DNA from: a virus
IMG/VR virus record: IMGVR_UViG_3300021959_000109
Location: 1-41,079 of that record
DNA length: 41,079 nucleotides
Direction: 5' to 3' (one strand)
Shown: piece after piece, positions 13,231-20,939 of the stretch
Layout: every line of letters starts with the position of its first letter
Position numbering within the stretch: the stretch's first letter is position 1
Notes under the pieces: generated by a model
Databases searched by the model: none
Told to the model about the DNA's origin: nothing
Seen by the model: the letters and a program-made list of their open reading frames with translations, nothing else
Program-made: the position numbers and the translations under genes

Positions 13231-13734
13231 ATGGCTAACTTTTCGAAGAAGACGAAGCAGCGTATCATTGATGATTACCTGCAGCAAACAGGCGCGAACA
13301 TGTTTGTGCCAGCGGATTTTGTTGATTGGCTAGCAGGCCAGCCCCAGCATGAGGCTTACCCTGCGTTCTATGAGATGGATGATGCAGAAGCAGCGCGACA
13401 GTTTCGTATTCAGATGGCACGTCAAATGGCGTCTGGACTACGTATCGTTGCTAAGGTGGAGGAGGTCGAGAGTTCTGTGGTCTCTATCAGAGTGGCAGAG
13501 TATCCTGCGTATATATCGCCCGTGTCCAAGCGGCGTGATGGTGGTGGGTATGAACCATTTGATCCCACGGACGAAGTGGCGCAAGCCGAATTACGTAGGC
13601 AAGCAGGTACGAGCCTCGCTGCGTGGTTGGAGCGGTTCCGTGGTTGTGCTGAACACGTGGGTGTAGACGTTACTCCATTGGAGGACATTGTGCATGTGTT
13701 GCGCGATGACAAAGACAAAGCAGTAGGAGAGTAG
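13231..13734 (+). CDS. Hypothetical phage protein, 167 residues
   Basis: The ATG at 13231 is preceded by TTGGAGA with an 8-base spacer and is preferred over 13174, which lies before the hairpin. The protein has a basic N-terminus (N-F-S-K-K-T-K-Q-R), a middle segment with beta-like alternation (R-I-V-A-K-V-E-E-V-E-S-S-V-V-S-I-R-V), a Gly-rich turn (R-R-D-G-G-G-Y-E-P-F-D-P) and a helical C-terminal third. No catalytic motif was identified and the family is not recognised. It starts the second part of the early block, directly after the pentamer array. Two bases separate its stop from the next GTG start. Confidence 0.75.
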   Translation: MANFSKKTKQRIIDDYLQQTGANMFVPADFVDWLAGQPQHEAYPAFYEMDDAEAARQFRIQMARQMASGLRIVAKVEEVESSVVSIRVAEYPAYISPVSKRRDGGGYEPFDPTDEVAQAELRRQAGTSLAAWLERFRGCAEHVGVDVTPLEDIVHVLRDDKDKAVGE

Positions 13735-13735
13735 T

Positions 13736-14080
13736 GTGGGTAAAGTAGGGATTATTAAATTAACCCAACGTATGCTTACCAAGAGTATCATCGACGCAAA
13801 CAAGTCTGTAGTTGCGTTTGCAAACGAGAACTTACCTGTGGATTATGGTCACATAGAAAACGGTAAGAAAGCACGTTTCCTTGCAGTATTCGATGATGGT
13901 TCTGCTTCAGAGCTGCGTTTGTATCGCCGCCCAAGAGGTGACGAATTACTTTCTATCAAAGGGCTTTCCAAGAAAGCTAGAGCGGGAGACATAGTAAAAC
14001 TCACCTGCTATAGCGGCGAAGACCCAAAAGTTCGAGTCAAAATAACTGTAGAGGAAGAAGTAAATGAAAAAGAAAACTAA
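13736..14080 (+). CDS. Hypothetical 114-residue protein, GTG start
   Basis: The GTG at 13736 follows the preceding stop by one base, with AGGAG about 6 bases upstream. The product has a probable compact alpha/beta domain (A-R-F-L-A-V-F-D-D-G-S-A-S-E-L-R-L-Y-R-R, then K-A-R-A-G-D-I-V-K-L) and an acidic, Glu-rich C-terminus. The pattern of a strand, an acidic turn and a basic strand loosely recalls DNA-binding modules of some restriction enzymes, but the resemblance is too weak for a call. The end overlaps the next gene by 17 bp. Confidence 0.7.
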   Translation: MGKVGIIKLTQRMLTKSIIDANKSVVAFANENLPVDYGHIENGKKARFLAVFDDGSASELRLYRRPRGDELLSIKGLSKKARAGDIVKLTCYSGEDPKVRVKITVEEEVNEKEN

Positions 14081-14531
14081 AGGCTCACCGTACGCGGATA
14101 AGATTTGGGCGTACAAAGTCAAAAACCCCACCGCAAAGATCCGAGAGATAGCGGATGCGACTAACACGTCTTACGGGTATGTGCAGAAACTTATGCAGAA
14201 AATCGGCACCCCGAAGGAAGTGTTGGAGCGGGATACCGCGCCGCCTGAGAAGCAGGGCACAGCGATCACACGTGGACAGGTGCTAGACACCGCCAAAGAA
14301 TACGTGACCAAAGATCGTGCGGCTGACCATGGCAACATGGAAGATAACTTCAGCACTATTGGTAAGTATTGGTCCGTGCATTTAGGTGTAGACGTGAGTG
14401 CTACAGACGTGGCCGTTATGATGAACCTGTTGAAGGCTGCTCGTATAAAGTCAAACCCCACGCATCCTGACAACTGGGTAGACGCATGTGGTTACATGGC
14501 GTGTGGCGGCGAGATAGTGAGCAAGACCTGA
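14064..14531 (+). CDS. HTH plus DUF6378-like protein
   Basis: The 155-residue product starts with a basic helix-turn-helix-like segment (residues 22-50: N-P-T-A-K-I-R-E-I-A-D-A-T-N-T-S-Y-G-Y-V) followed by a domain matching what I recall of DUF6378. Its signatures are R-G-Q-V-L-D-T-A, D-R-A-A-D-H-G, then N-F-S-T-I-G-K-Y-W-S and a terminal D-N-W-V-D-A-C-G-Y. DUF6378 is common in phages and its role is unknown. The HTH suggests DNA binding. The gene overlaps both neighbours, and its stop shares one base with the polymerase ATG (TGATG). Confidence 0.78.
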   Translation: MKKKTKGSPYADKIWAYKVKNPTAKIREIADATNTSYGYVQKLMQKIGTPKEVLERDTAPPEKQGTAITRGQVLDTAKEYVTKDRAADHGNMEDNFSTIGKYWSVHLGVDVSATDVAVMMNLLKAARIKSNPTHPDNWVDACGYMACGGEIVSKT

Positions 14532-16360
14532 TGGACCTGATAGCCCTAGATTTTGAAACGTACTACGACAAACAGTATTCCCTGTCGAAACTAACGACGG
14601 AGGAGTACATACGTGATGATCGTTTCGAAGTCATAGGGCTATCTGTAAAAATAAACAACGGCCCTACGCAATGGGCCGCTGGTGAGGAGGCCGCGGGCGA
14701 TTTGCTTGCGGCCACCGACTTTACCAATGCCGCAATACTCTGCCACAATACTATGTTTGATGGGGCTATACTGAGTTGGCATTACCAGATTAATCCAAAG
14801 ATGTGGCTGGACACGCTTTGCATGGGGCGTGCGTTACATGGCACGGAGCACAGCGTTGCGTTAAAAGCTCTCGCACAGAGGTACGGCGTAGGTGTTAAGG
14901 GCACCGAGGTCGCTGATGCCATGGGCAAGCGGATAGAAGACTTCGCCGCTGACGAGTTAGAACAGTATGGACGCTACTGTAGCAATGACGTGGATCTCAC
15001 AGTCGCCCTGTTTAGGTTGATGGCTAAGAAGTTCCCCAAAAAAGAATTACAGTTGATAGATCTGACGTTGCGTATGTTCATCGAACCGATGTTGGATTTA
15101 GATGAGGGGTTGCTTGAACAGCACCTAGAGGACACGCGGGATGCGAAAGACAAGTTACTAATAGCGGCGAATGTAGAAAAAGCCGATTTGATGAGCAACC
15201 AGAAGTTCGCAGACCTGTTACGGGGTTTAGGTGTAGAGCCGCCCACAAAGATCAGTCCGACTACAGGTAAAGAAGCGTTTGCTTTTGCTAAGTCAGACGA
15301 AGCGTTTAAGGCTCTCCACGAACACGAAGACGTACGTATACAGGCGCTTGTGGCTGCACGGTTAGGCAATAAGAGCACATTGGAAGAGACACGTACGCAG
15401 AGGTTTCTGAACATATCACGACGAGGACTGCTGCCAGTTCCCGTTCGCTACTACGCTGCGCACACAGGAAGGTGGGGTGGGTCAGACAAGATAAACCTGC
15501 AGAACTTACCGAGCCGTGGGCCGAACGGGAAGAAGTTAAAACGTAGCATCATCGCCCCCGAGGGGTATACACTGATTGACTGTGATAGCTCGCAGATCGA
15601 AGCACGGGTATTGGCATGGCTGGCGGGTCAGAATGATCTCACACAGGCGTTCGCAAGTGGTGATGACGTATACAAGCACATGGCGTCGACTATCTACAGT
15701 GTGGGTGTTGGTGATGTAAGTAAAGAACAACGCTTTGTTGGGAAGACTACGATCCTTGGCGCAGGTTATGGTATGGGCGCGGCAAAGTTCCAGATGCAGT
15801 TGAAGGGTATGGGTGTAGAGATACCTCTGGACGAAGCCAAGCGTATCATTGACATCTACCGGAGCGCAAACTCAGACATAAACGGGTTGTGGGCCGATGC
15901 ACAGGGTATGGTTAGAAACCTTGCTAACAGACATGTGATGAATTTCGGTAAAGCTGGGGTTATAAAAGTACACCCCGACAAATACGCACTGCAGTTACCG
16001 TCTGGTCTGTTGATGTATTACGAAGACTTGAAAGGCGAAAAAGAAAAAGACAGCGGGCGTATAGAATACTCATACAAAACCCGGCGGAGCCGAACCCGTA
16101 TATACGGTGGGAAGGTTGTTGAGAACGTGTGTCAAGGTATTGCACGTTGCATTATTGGTGAACAAATGCTAAGTATAGCTAGCAAGTACAAGGTAGTGCT
16201 AACTGTACACGATTCAGTTGTAGCCTGTGTTCTGGATGAAGAAGTCGACGAAGCTCAAGCGTACATAGAGAAGTGTATGAGCAAGACACCAGACTGGGCC
16301 GAAGGATTACCCGTCACCTGCGAGAGTGGTACAGGCAAATCATACGGGGATTGTGAATGA
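14531..16360 (+). CDS. Family A DNA polymerase with 3'-5' exonuclease domain
   Basis: The 609-residue replicative polymerase starts at the ATG at 14531, which overlaps the previous stop. The exonuclease shows D7/E9 (L-D-F-E-T), a C-H-N-T-M-F-D segment near 71-77, and Y-C-S-N-D-V-D near 148-154. The polymerase shows motif A D-S-S-Q-I-E-A-R (catalytic D352), motif B R401-x3-K405-x3-L409 followed by G-A-G-Y-G, and motif C H560-D561-S562. The residue equivalent to E. coli Pol I Phe762 is therefore Leu, a type frequent in marine virioplankton surveys. Motif C has Ser where most family members have Glu (HDE). There is no 5'-3' exonuclease domain. A palindrome copy (15911-15928) lies inside the gene. 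Confidence 0.96.
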   Translation: MDLIALDFETYYDKQYSLSKLTTEEYIRDDRFEVIGLSVKINNGPTQWAAGEEAAGDLLAATDFTNAAILCHNTMFDGAILSWHYQINPKMWLDTLCMGRALHGTEHSVALKALAQRYGVGVKGTEVADAMGKRIEDFAADELEQYGRYCSNDVDLTVALFRLMAKKFPKKELQLIDLTLRMFIEPMLDLDEGLLEQHLEDTRDAKDKLLIAANVEKADLMSNQKFADLLRGLGVEPPTKISPTTGKEAFAFAKSDEAFKALHEHEDVRIQALVAARLGNKSTLEETRTQRFLNISRRGLLPVPVRYYAAHTGRWGGSDKINLQNLPSRGPNGKKLKRSIIAPEGYTLIDCDSSQIEARVLAWLAGQNDLTQAFASGDDVYKHMASTIYSVGVGDVSKEQRFVGKTTILGAGYGMGAAKFQMQLKGMGVEIPLDEAKRIIDIYRSANSDINGLWADAQGMVRNLANRHVMNFGKAGVIKVHPDKYALQLPSGLLMYYEDLKGEKEKDSGRIEYSYKTRRSRTRIYGGKVVENVCQGIARCIIGEQMLSIASKYKVVLTVHDSVVACVLDEEVDEAQAYIEKCMSKTPDWAEGLPVTCESGTGKSYGDCE

Positions 16361-17025
16361 CTAAAGTTGCGCCGTGGTCTTTTAGTAGACTTAAATCTTT
16401 TGAGCAGTGTCCAAAACAATTCTACCACGAGAAAATATTAAAGGCATATCCCTTTGTGCAGACCGAAGCGATCTTGTACGGTAATGAGTTTCACAAGGCT
16501 GCGGAAAACTTTATTGGCAAAGACGAACCTGTTGCGGAGAAGTTCAGCTACGCGCAGAAAGCGTTAGAGAACCTGAAAGGTCGTGAGGGCGATAAGCATT
16601 GCGAACTGAAGCTAGGTATTACAGAAGATTTACAACCTTGCGGATTCTACGACAAAGACGTGTGGTTTCGCGGTATAGCCGATCTTATTATCGTAAACGG
16701 TAGTCGTGCACGTGTAGTCGATTACAAGACAGGCAAGTCCGCACGGTATGCAGACAAAGGGCAGCTAGAGCTAATGGCGCTTTCGGTGTTCGCGCACTTC
16801 CCTGAAGTAAAGACAGTGCACGCAGCGTTGTTCTTTGTGGTGTGTCGTGACCTTGTACAGGAGAAGTATGTCTTCGATGATAGAAAAGAGCTTTGGGGGA
16901 AATGGATAATCAAGTATAATGCCATGGCCGAAGCCGCGAAGAACGATGTATGGAACCCCCGACCTAGCGGGTTATGTCGTCGCCACTGCCCCGTGGTAGA
17001 GTGCCCACATAACGGAGTTAACTGA
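16357..17025 (+). CDS. PD-(D/E)XK nuclease, RecB/Cas4-like with cysteines
   Basis: The 222-residue protein has the RecB-family motifs: W-S-F-S-R-L-K-S-F-E-Q-C-P (8-19), H46 in N-E-F-H, G-I-A-D-L (D109) and V-V-D-Y-K-T-G-K (D122, K124), with Q-L-E-L-M-A downstream. C18 plus C207, C211 and C216 near the C-terminus resemble the four-cysteine iron-sulphur site of Cas4/AddB-type nucleases, though the spacing (C-x3-C-x4-C) is only approximate. It probably trims DNA ends in replication or recombination. It overlaps the polymerase gene by 4 bp (ATGA) and the next gene by one base. No adjacent CRISPR genes exist, so a role as Cas4 in adaptation is not supported. Confidence 0.9.
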   Translation: MTKVAPWSFSRLKSFEQCPKQFYHEKILKAYPFVQTEAILYGNEFHKAAENFIGKDEPVAEKFSYAQKALENLKGREGDKHCELKLGITEDLQPCGFYDKDVWFRGIADLIIVNGSRARVVDYKTGKSARYADKGQLELMALSVFAHFPEVKTVHAALFFVVCRDLVQEKYVFDDRKELWGKWIIKYNAMAEAAKNDVWNPRPSGLCRRHCPVVECPHNGVN

Positions 17026-17312
17026 TGCCTTACGTAAACAAGCCCCGCCCGTACAAGAAAGAATACCAACAGCAGAAGGCTAGAGGTGAGCACGAGGACC
17101 GCATGGAGCGGCAGCGTGCGCGGCGCAAAATGGATAAGACTGGCAAAGACGCCAACAAGAACGGCAAAGCCGACAAGCGTGAGGGTAAAGACATCGCGCA
17201 CAAGAAACCGCTAAGTAAAGGTGGCTCAAACAAACACGGGTATACTGTGCAAAGCCGCAACAAAAACAGAGCGGCAGGCGGTGCCCTGAGCAGCCCAAAA
17301 AAGAAAAAGTAA
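17025..17312 (+). CDS. Very basic small protein, possible HNH-like remnant
   Basis: The 95-residue product is extremely rich in Lys, Arg and Gly. The C-terminal part (D-I-A-H-K-K-P-L-S-K-G-G-S-N, then N-K-N-R-A-A-G-G) recalls the H-K and N positions of HNH nucleases (D-H-x-x-P, then N-L-x-x-L-C), but no cysteine pairs are present and the core is too short for a full domain. It is more safely called a basic nucleic-acid-binding protein. The TGATG overlap with the nuclease gene supports coupled translation. Its stop codon abuts the palindrome at 17313. Confidence 0.72.
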   Translation: MPYVNKPRPYKKEYQQQKARGEHEDRMERQRARRKMDKTGKDANKNGKADKREGKDIAHKKPLSKGGSNKHGYTVQSRNKNRAAGGALSSPKKKK

Positions 17313-17330
17313 GTTAGTACCCGTACTAAC
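17313..17330. repeat. Perfect 8-bp-arm copy of the dispersed palindrome
   Basis: GTTAGTAC (17313-17320), CC, GTACTAAC (17323-17330) is the most symmetrical member of the family. It sits alone in the 30-bp gap between the basic protein gene and the helicase gene. GAGGAG follows at 17331-17336 as the ribosome binding site for the GTG at 17343. Confidence 0.85.
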
Positions 17331-17342
17331 GAGGAGAACATT

Positions 17343-18878
17343 GTGGAAATACTGAAGAACAAGGCGCTTTTGCTGACCTTGCGAGACCCCAACCGCGTTG
17401 CAAAGTACATACCCAACTGCAAGTTACTGCCAGACAACGAAGTCGTGGTGAAGTGGGGCGTAGATGAAGCGCAGACACTTAACAGCATGGGCATAAGCGT
17501 ACCGTCACCTATTGAGGGTAGGTATACGTGGACAGGTCAATACAAACCATTCGACCACCAAAAGAAAACTTCAGGTTTCCTAACAATAAATCGCAGGGGG
17601 TTCTGTTTTAACGAGCAAGGCACAGGTAAGACTGCCTCTGCGATATGGGCCGCAGACTATTTGATGCAACAAGGCAAGATAAATAGGGTATTGGTTATCT
17701 GCCCGCTGTCGATCATGGACAGCGCGTGGCGGGAGGATCTGTTTACCTTTGCCATGCACCGTAGTGTGGACATTGCCTATGGCAGCAAGAAGAAGCGCAA
17801 AGATATCGTAAACGGCGGGGCCGAATTTGTCATAATAAACTACGATGGTGTTAACATTGTAGAGGATGACATCCGTGCAGGTGGGTTCGACCTCATTATT
17901 ATAGACGAAGCTACCCACTACAAAAACGTACAGACCAGCAGATGGAAGACGTTACGTAGAGTTATCACAGAAGACACGTGGCTTTGGTTGATGACAGGTA
18001 CTCCTGCAGCACAGTCTCCGCTGGACGCGTACGGGTTAGCTAAGTTGGTAAACCCTGACGGGGTGCCGAGGTTTTTCGGCGCGTTCCGAGACAAGGTTAT
18101 GTACAAACAAACTCAGTTTAAATGGGCCGCAAAAGAAAATGCCAACGAGGTTGTGTTCCAAGCACTGCAGCCCGCTATACGGTTCACCAAAGATGAATGT
18201 CTGGACTTACCCGATATGGTGTACGTGAAGAGAAACGTAGAACTGACAAAGCAACAAGAGAAGTATTATGAACTGCTACGCAAGCGGTTAGTGATGCAGG
18301 TGGCAGGGGAAGACGTAACCGCAGTCAACGCCGCAGTTGTTATGAACAAGCTCCTACAAATATCGGCAGGGGCTATCTACGTTGATGGGGGCGACACCGT
18401 AGAGTTTGACATAAGCAATCGCTATAAAGTTCTAAAGGAAGCCATTGATGAGAGCAGTCAGAAAGTGCTGGTGTTTGTACCGTTCAAACACACCATCATG
18501 GCCCTGCAGGATAAGCTCAGCAAAGACGGCGTTGCGTGCGATATTATAAACGGAGACGTACCTGTTAGTAAGCGTACTGACATCTTCGCTCGTTTTCAGA
18601 AACAAACTGATCCGCAGGTTTTGTTGATCCAACCGCAGGCCGCTGCACACGGTGTTACACTTACCGCAGCCAACACGGTTGTCTGGTGGGGACCGACATC
18701 CTCCCTTGAAACCTACGCACAGGCAAATGCACGCGTGCACAGGTCTGGTCAGCAGCACAAGTGCACAGTTATCCAGTTGCAGGGTTCGTACGTAGAGAAG
18801 CGCATGTACGGTCTCCTTGATAAACGAATAGACGTACACACTAAAATGATAGATCTTTACAAAGAGATGCTTGACTAG
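17343..18878 (+). CDS. SNF2-family DEAD-like helicase/translocase
   Basis: The 511-residue SF2 protein starts at GTG 17343 behind GAGGAG. Motif I is E-Q-G-T-G-K-T (91-97), motif II D-E-A-T (188-191), motif III T-G-T-P (219-222 region), and the C-terminal lobe ends with A-N-A-R-V-H-R-S-G-Q, the SNF2-type motif VI. Phage relatives act in replication, recombination or displacement of DNA-bound proteins. The Gln in front of G-T-G-K-T and the spacing fit SNF2 rather than DEAD-box RNA helicases. A variant palindrome (18564-18581) lies within it. It is flanked by DNA polymerase and primase-helicase genes. Confidence 0.95.
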   Translation: MEILKNKALLLTLRDPNRVAKYIPNCKLLPDNEVVVKWGVDEAQTLNSMGISVPSPIEGRYTWTGQYKPFDHQKKTSGFLTINRRGFCFNEQGTGKTASAIWAADYLMQQGKINRVLVICPLSIMDSAWREDLFTFAMHRSVDIAYGSKKKRKDIVNGGAEFVIINYDGVNIVEDDIRAGGFDLIIIDEATHYKNVQTSRWKTLRRVITEDTWLWLMTGTPAAQSPLDAYGLAKLVNPDGVPRFFGAFRDKVMYKQTQFKWAAKENANEVVFQALQPAIRFTKDECLDLPDMVYVKRNVELTKQQEKYYELLRKRLVMQVAGEDVTAVNAAVVMNKLLQISAGAIYVDGGDTVEFDISNRYKVLKEAIDESSQKVLVFVPFKHTIMALQDKLSKDGVACDIINGDVPVSKRTDIFARFQKQTDPQVLLIQPQAAAHGVTLTAANTVVWWGPTSSLETYAQANARVHRSGQQHKCTVIQLQGSYVEKRMYGLLDKRIDVHTKMIDLYKEMLD

Positions 18879-18932
18879 CTATCTCATTACCACTATATAC
18901 CACCTATAACAATAAAATAACGGAGAATACCT

Positions 18933-19322
18933 ATGGCGGCGTCCATTGAAAAGCTGGTCAAGACCTATGTGAAGATGCGCGATAAACGTGCAGAGTTGTC
19001 AGATGCATTTAAGGCGGCAGACAGTAAGCTGACCGCTAAGATGGATCTTATAAAGCAAGCCCTCTTGCAGCATTGTAAAGACCACGATGTTACAAGTGTC
19101 AAAACTTCCGAAGGATCATTCTTTAGGACTACCAAACAACGTTACTGGACCAGTGACTGGGAGTCCATGCACGAGTTCATCATGGAAAACAACCTACCTC
19201 ATTTCTTTGAGAAACGGTTAAACCAGACAAACGTAAAGCAATTCTTGGAAGAAAACCCTGATCTTGTTCCGAAAGGTCTAAACGTTGATTCGGAATATGT
19301 TGTTTCTGTGAGGAAAAAATGA
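18933..19322 (+). CDS. Helical phage protein of unknown function (possible DNA-end or Gam/Gp157-like role)
   Basis: The 129-residue product begins with a long amphipathic, charged helix (residues 1-50: Y-V-K-M-R-D-K-R-A-E-L-S-D-A-F-K). A beta-rich segment follows, with T-S-E-G-S-F-F-R-T-T-K-Q-R-Y-W and then F-I-M-E-N-N-L-P-H-F-F-E-K-R. The coiled-coil start plus small domain recalls small Gam- or Gp157-like phage proteins, but I cannot confirm this. CGGAG precedes the ATG. The upstream gap (18879-18932) is AT-rich and has no clear promoter. The stop overlaps the next gene (ATGA). Confidence 0.75.
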   Translation: MAASIEKLVKTYVKMRDKRAELSDAFKAADSKLTAKMDLIKQALLQHCKDHDVTSVKTSEGSFFRTTKQRYWTSDWESMHEFIMENNLPHFFEKRLNQTNVKQFLEENPDLVPKGLNVDSEYVVSVRKK

Positions 19323-19507
19323 CTAACCAAGAATATCTAACATTAAACGAAGTATCTGAACACCTACGCATCTCTGTGTCTACATTGAGAAAGTGGCTAG
19401 CCAAAGGACACATACCGTCTGATACGTATATCCACGTGGAGGATACGTACAGGTTTAACCTTAACAAGCTGGTCGATGCGTTGCAGAAGAGCAAGGAGCA
19501 ATCGTGA
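19319..19507 (+). CDS. Excisionase/MerR-like HTH protein
   Basis: The 62-residue product shows L-T-L-N-E-V-S-E-H-L-R-I-S-V-S-T-L-R-K-W (residues 7-26), the winged-helix start of HTH_17/excisionase-type proteins, followed by a wing with the basic G-H-I-P. In temperate phages such proteins act as Xis, but no integrase is present in the window, so a regulator role is equally likely. It overlaps the previous (ATGA) and following (GTGA) genes. It is another candidate reader of the dispersed palindromes. Confidence 0.82.
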   Translation: MTNQEYLTLNEVSEHLRISVSTLRKWLAKGHIPSDTYIHVEDTYRFNLNKLVDALQKSKEQS

Positions 19508-20163
19508 TCGACGTACGTAGGATAAGTACACGTGACGGTTTATTCAGCGTGCCTGATAAAGGAGAGTTAGACACGCTGAACGTCATACTTATAAATGCAG
19601 CGGGTATATCCCGTGCGTACTACAAAGGGGTCTATGATCCTGCTAATCCTACACCGCCCACTTGTTGGTCTGATGATACACAGAGACCTGCTGCAGAAGT
19701 ACCAGAACACAGGCGGCAAGCACGGCGCTGCCTTGACTGCACGCAGAACATACGTGGTTCAGACGATGGGGGCGGTAGGGCGTGCAGATTTTCACAGCGT
19801 TTAGCTGTTGTTTTTGAGGATGACCTTGATAAAGTATACCAGTTACAAGTCTCTGCCATGTCAATTTTTGGGCAGGGGCGTGGAGGGGCCACACCGCTAC
19901 AGGCGTACGTAAAGTTCTTAACAGGACGCAGTACACGTGCAGTGGACGTGATAACTCAAATCTATTTTGACGCGCAAAGTAGCGTGCCAAAACTCTTCTT
20001 CAGGCCACGTAGACCTGTTGCAGGAGACGAAGCCGAGACCGTTGAAGGTATGGTTAACCATGCTGATACGCTCAGAGCTATAGCGTACCAACCGTTCGAG
20101 GTTGATATGCCTTCAACATCACCGTTTTCAGAAGAAGACGGGTTTAGTATAGAAACTAACTAG
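19504..20163 (+). CDS. Cysteine-containing replication-associated protein, unknown
   Basis: The 219-residue product starts at GTG 19504 within an overlap. A central part has four cysteines (P-T-C-W, then R-C-L-D-C-T, then A-C-R-F; residues about 53-93) that could bind zinc. Then comes a conserved-looking segment with F-G-Q-G-R-G-G-A-T-P-L-Q-A-Y. The C-terminal tail S-P-F-S-E-E-D-G-F-S-I-E repeats a motif of the next protein (S-P-F-D-V-E-D-G-F-T-V-E). Adjacent to the SSB-like gene and before primase-helicase, it is probably a DNA-binding or replisome accessory protein, but no family is recognised. The next gene starts 11 bases downstream. Confidence 0.78.
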   Translation: MIDVRRISTRDGLFSVPDKGELDTLNVILINAAGISRAYYKGVYDPANPTPPTCWSDDTQRPAAEVPEHRRQARRCLDCTQNIRGSDDGGGRACRFSQRLAVVFEDDLDKVYQLQVSAMSIFGQGRGGATPLQAYVKFLTGRSTRAVDVITQIYFDAQSSVPKLFFRPRRPVAGDEAETVEGMVNHADTLRAIAYQPFEVDMPSTSPFSEEDGFSIETN

Positions 20164-20174
20164 GAGAACTAAAA

Positions 20175-20861
20175 ATGGCTGATGCCAACACACCCTATAT
20201 TATCCGTGGCGTAGAAGCGATATACCCACGTCTAGACTCACCCTATCGTTTCGATCAGACCGCGGGCACACGCGGCAAGAGCGTACCATGTGACCCTCTG
20301 GACGAAGGCGCAAAATATGAAATTCAGTTTCGTATGAGCGCAGAACAAGCAAAAGCTTTGTTCAAGTCTATGATGGAAGCCTATGTAGCGAAGCGAGAGC
20401 AAAACTGGCCTGAAAAGATTACTATGCCGTTTGCAAAAGAATCGGACGGTACTTTCACAGGTAAAGCCGCTCTTAAAGGGGCGTACGGTAAGCAGGTTAC
20501 TAACAAACCAGAACAGTATGATGCCAAGAACAAAGAGTTGGCGGAAGACTTTCAGCTTACTACAGGCAGTACCGTTAACATTCAGGTGGTGTTTGTGCCT
20601 TACAGCATGAGAGACACAGGTGTATCCTTACGTCTACGTGCAGTGCAGGTTATTAAATACAAACCGCGTGAGGCTTACTCGCCGTTCGATGTCGAAGATG
20701 GTTTCACTGTCGAAGACGATACTGAGGTTACTGGGTTTGAGTTGCCTACAGACGAACCTGAAGAGATTGCTGAGCCTGTCAAGGCAGAACGCAAGAAAGC
20801 TAAACCAAAACCAAAAGAAGAAGCAGAACTAGATGATATCTTAGCCGAATTTGACGACTAA
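20175..20861 (+). CDS. Probable single-stranded DNA-binding protein (T7 gp2.5-like)
   Basis: The 228-residue protein has a beta-rich N-terminal two-thirds. The C-terminal tail is Lys/Pro-rich and then strongly acidic, ending E-L-D-D-I-L-A-E-F-D-D. An acidic tail with a penultimate aromatic residue is a hallmark of phage ssDNA-binding proteins such as T7 gp2.5, where it contacts polymerase and helicase. The core also fits that group by size and by its place in the replication block. S-P-F-D-V-E-D-G-F-T-V-E (about 170-182) is shared with the upstream protein. AGGAG precedes the ATG. The OB fold itself is inferred. Confidence 0.75.
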   Translation: MADANTPYIIRGVEAIYPRLDSPYRFDQTAGTRGKSVPCDPLDEGAKYEIQFRMSAEQAKALFKSMMEAYVAKREQNWPEKITMPFAKESDGTFTGKAALKGAYGKQVTNKPEQYDAKNKELAEDFQLTTGSTVNIQVVFVPYSMRDTGVSLRLRAVQVIKYKPREAYSPFDVEDGFTVEDDTEVTGFELPTDEPEEIAEPVKAERKKAKPKPKEEAELDDILAEFDD

Positions 20862-20871
20862 GTATTTCATG

Positions 20872-20911
20872 GCCGTGACGGTGTTACCTGTTGGGTATGC
20901 AGCGTCACGGC
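20872..20911 (+). terminator. Hairpin after the SSB-like gene, weak terminator
   Basis: GCCGTGACG (20872-20880) pairs perfectly with CGTCACGGC (20903-20911) around a 22-base loop, followed by TTCTTTATCT. The 9-bp stem and T-rich tail suggest partial termination or 3' end protection, which would separate abundant SSB-like message from the primase-helicase downstream. The loop is long for an efficient terminator. Confidence 0.6.
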
Positions 20912-20939
20912 TTCTTTATCTCTAGCGAAAGCTGCAATC

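Noticed and set aside
16357-17025. Nuclease called as Cas4 of a CRISPR adaptation system
   Set aside because: The gene sits in a replication operon and no other cas genes or array are present, so it is described as a RecB/Cas4-like nuclease only.
17025-17312. HNH homing endonuclease
   Set aside because: Only a short H-K / N-K-N-R resemblance is seen; the ββα-metal core and zinc cysteines are missing.
19319-19507. Excisionase-like HTH as evidence of a temperate phage
   Set aside because: No integrase, attachment site or repressor was recognised. The same fold is used by many regulators, so lifestyle is left open.
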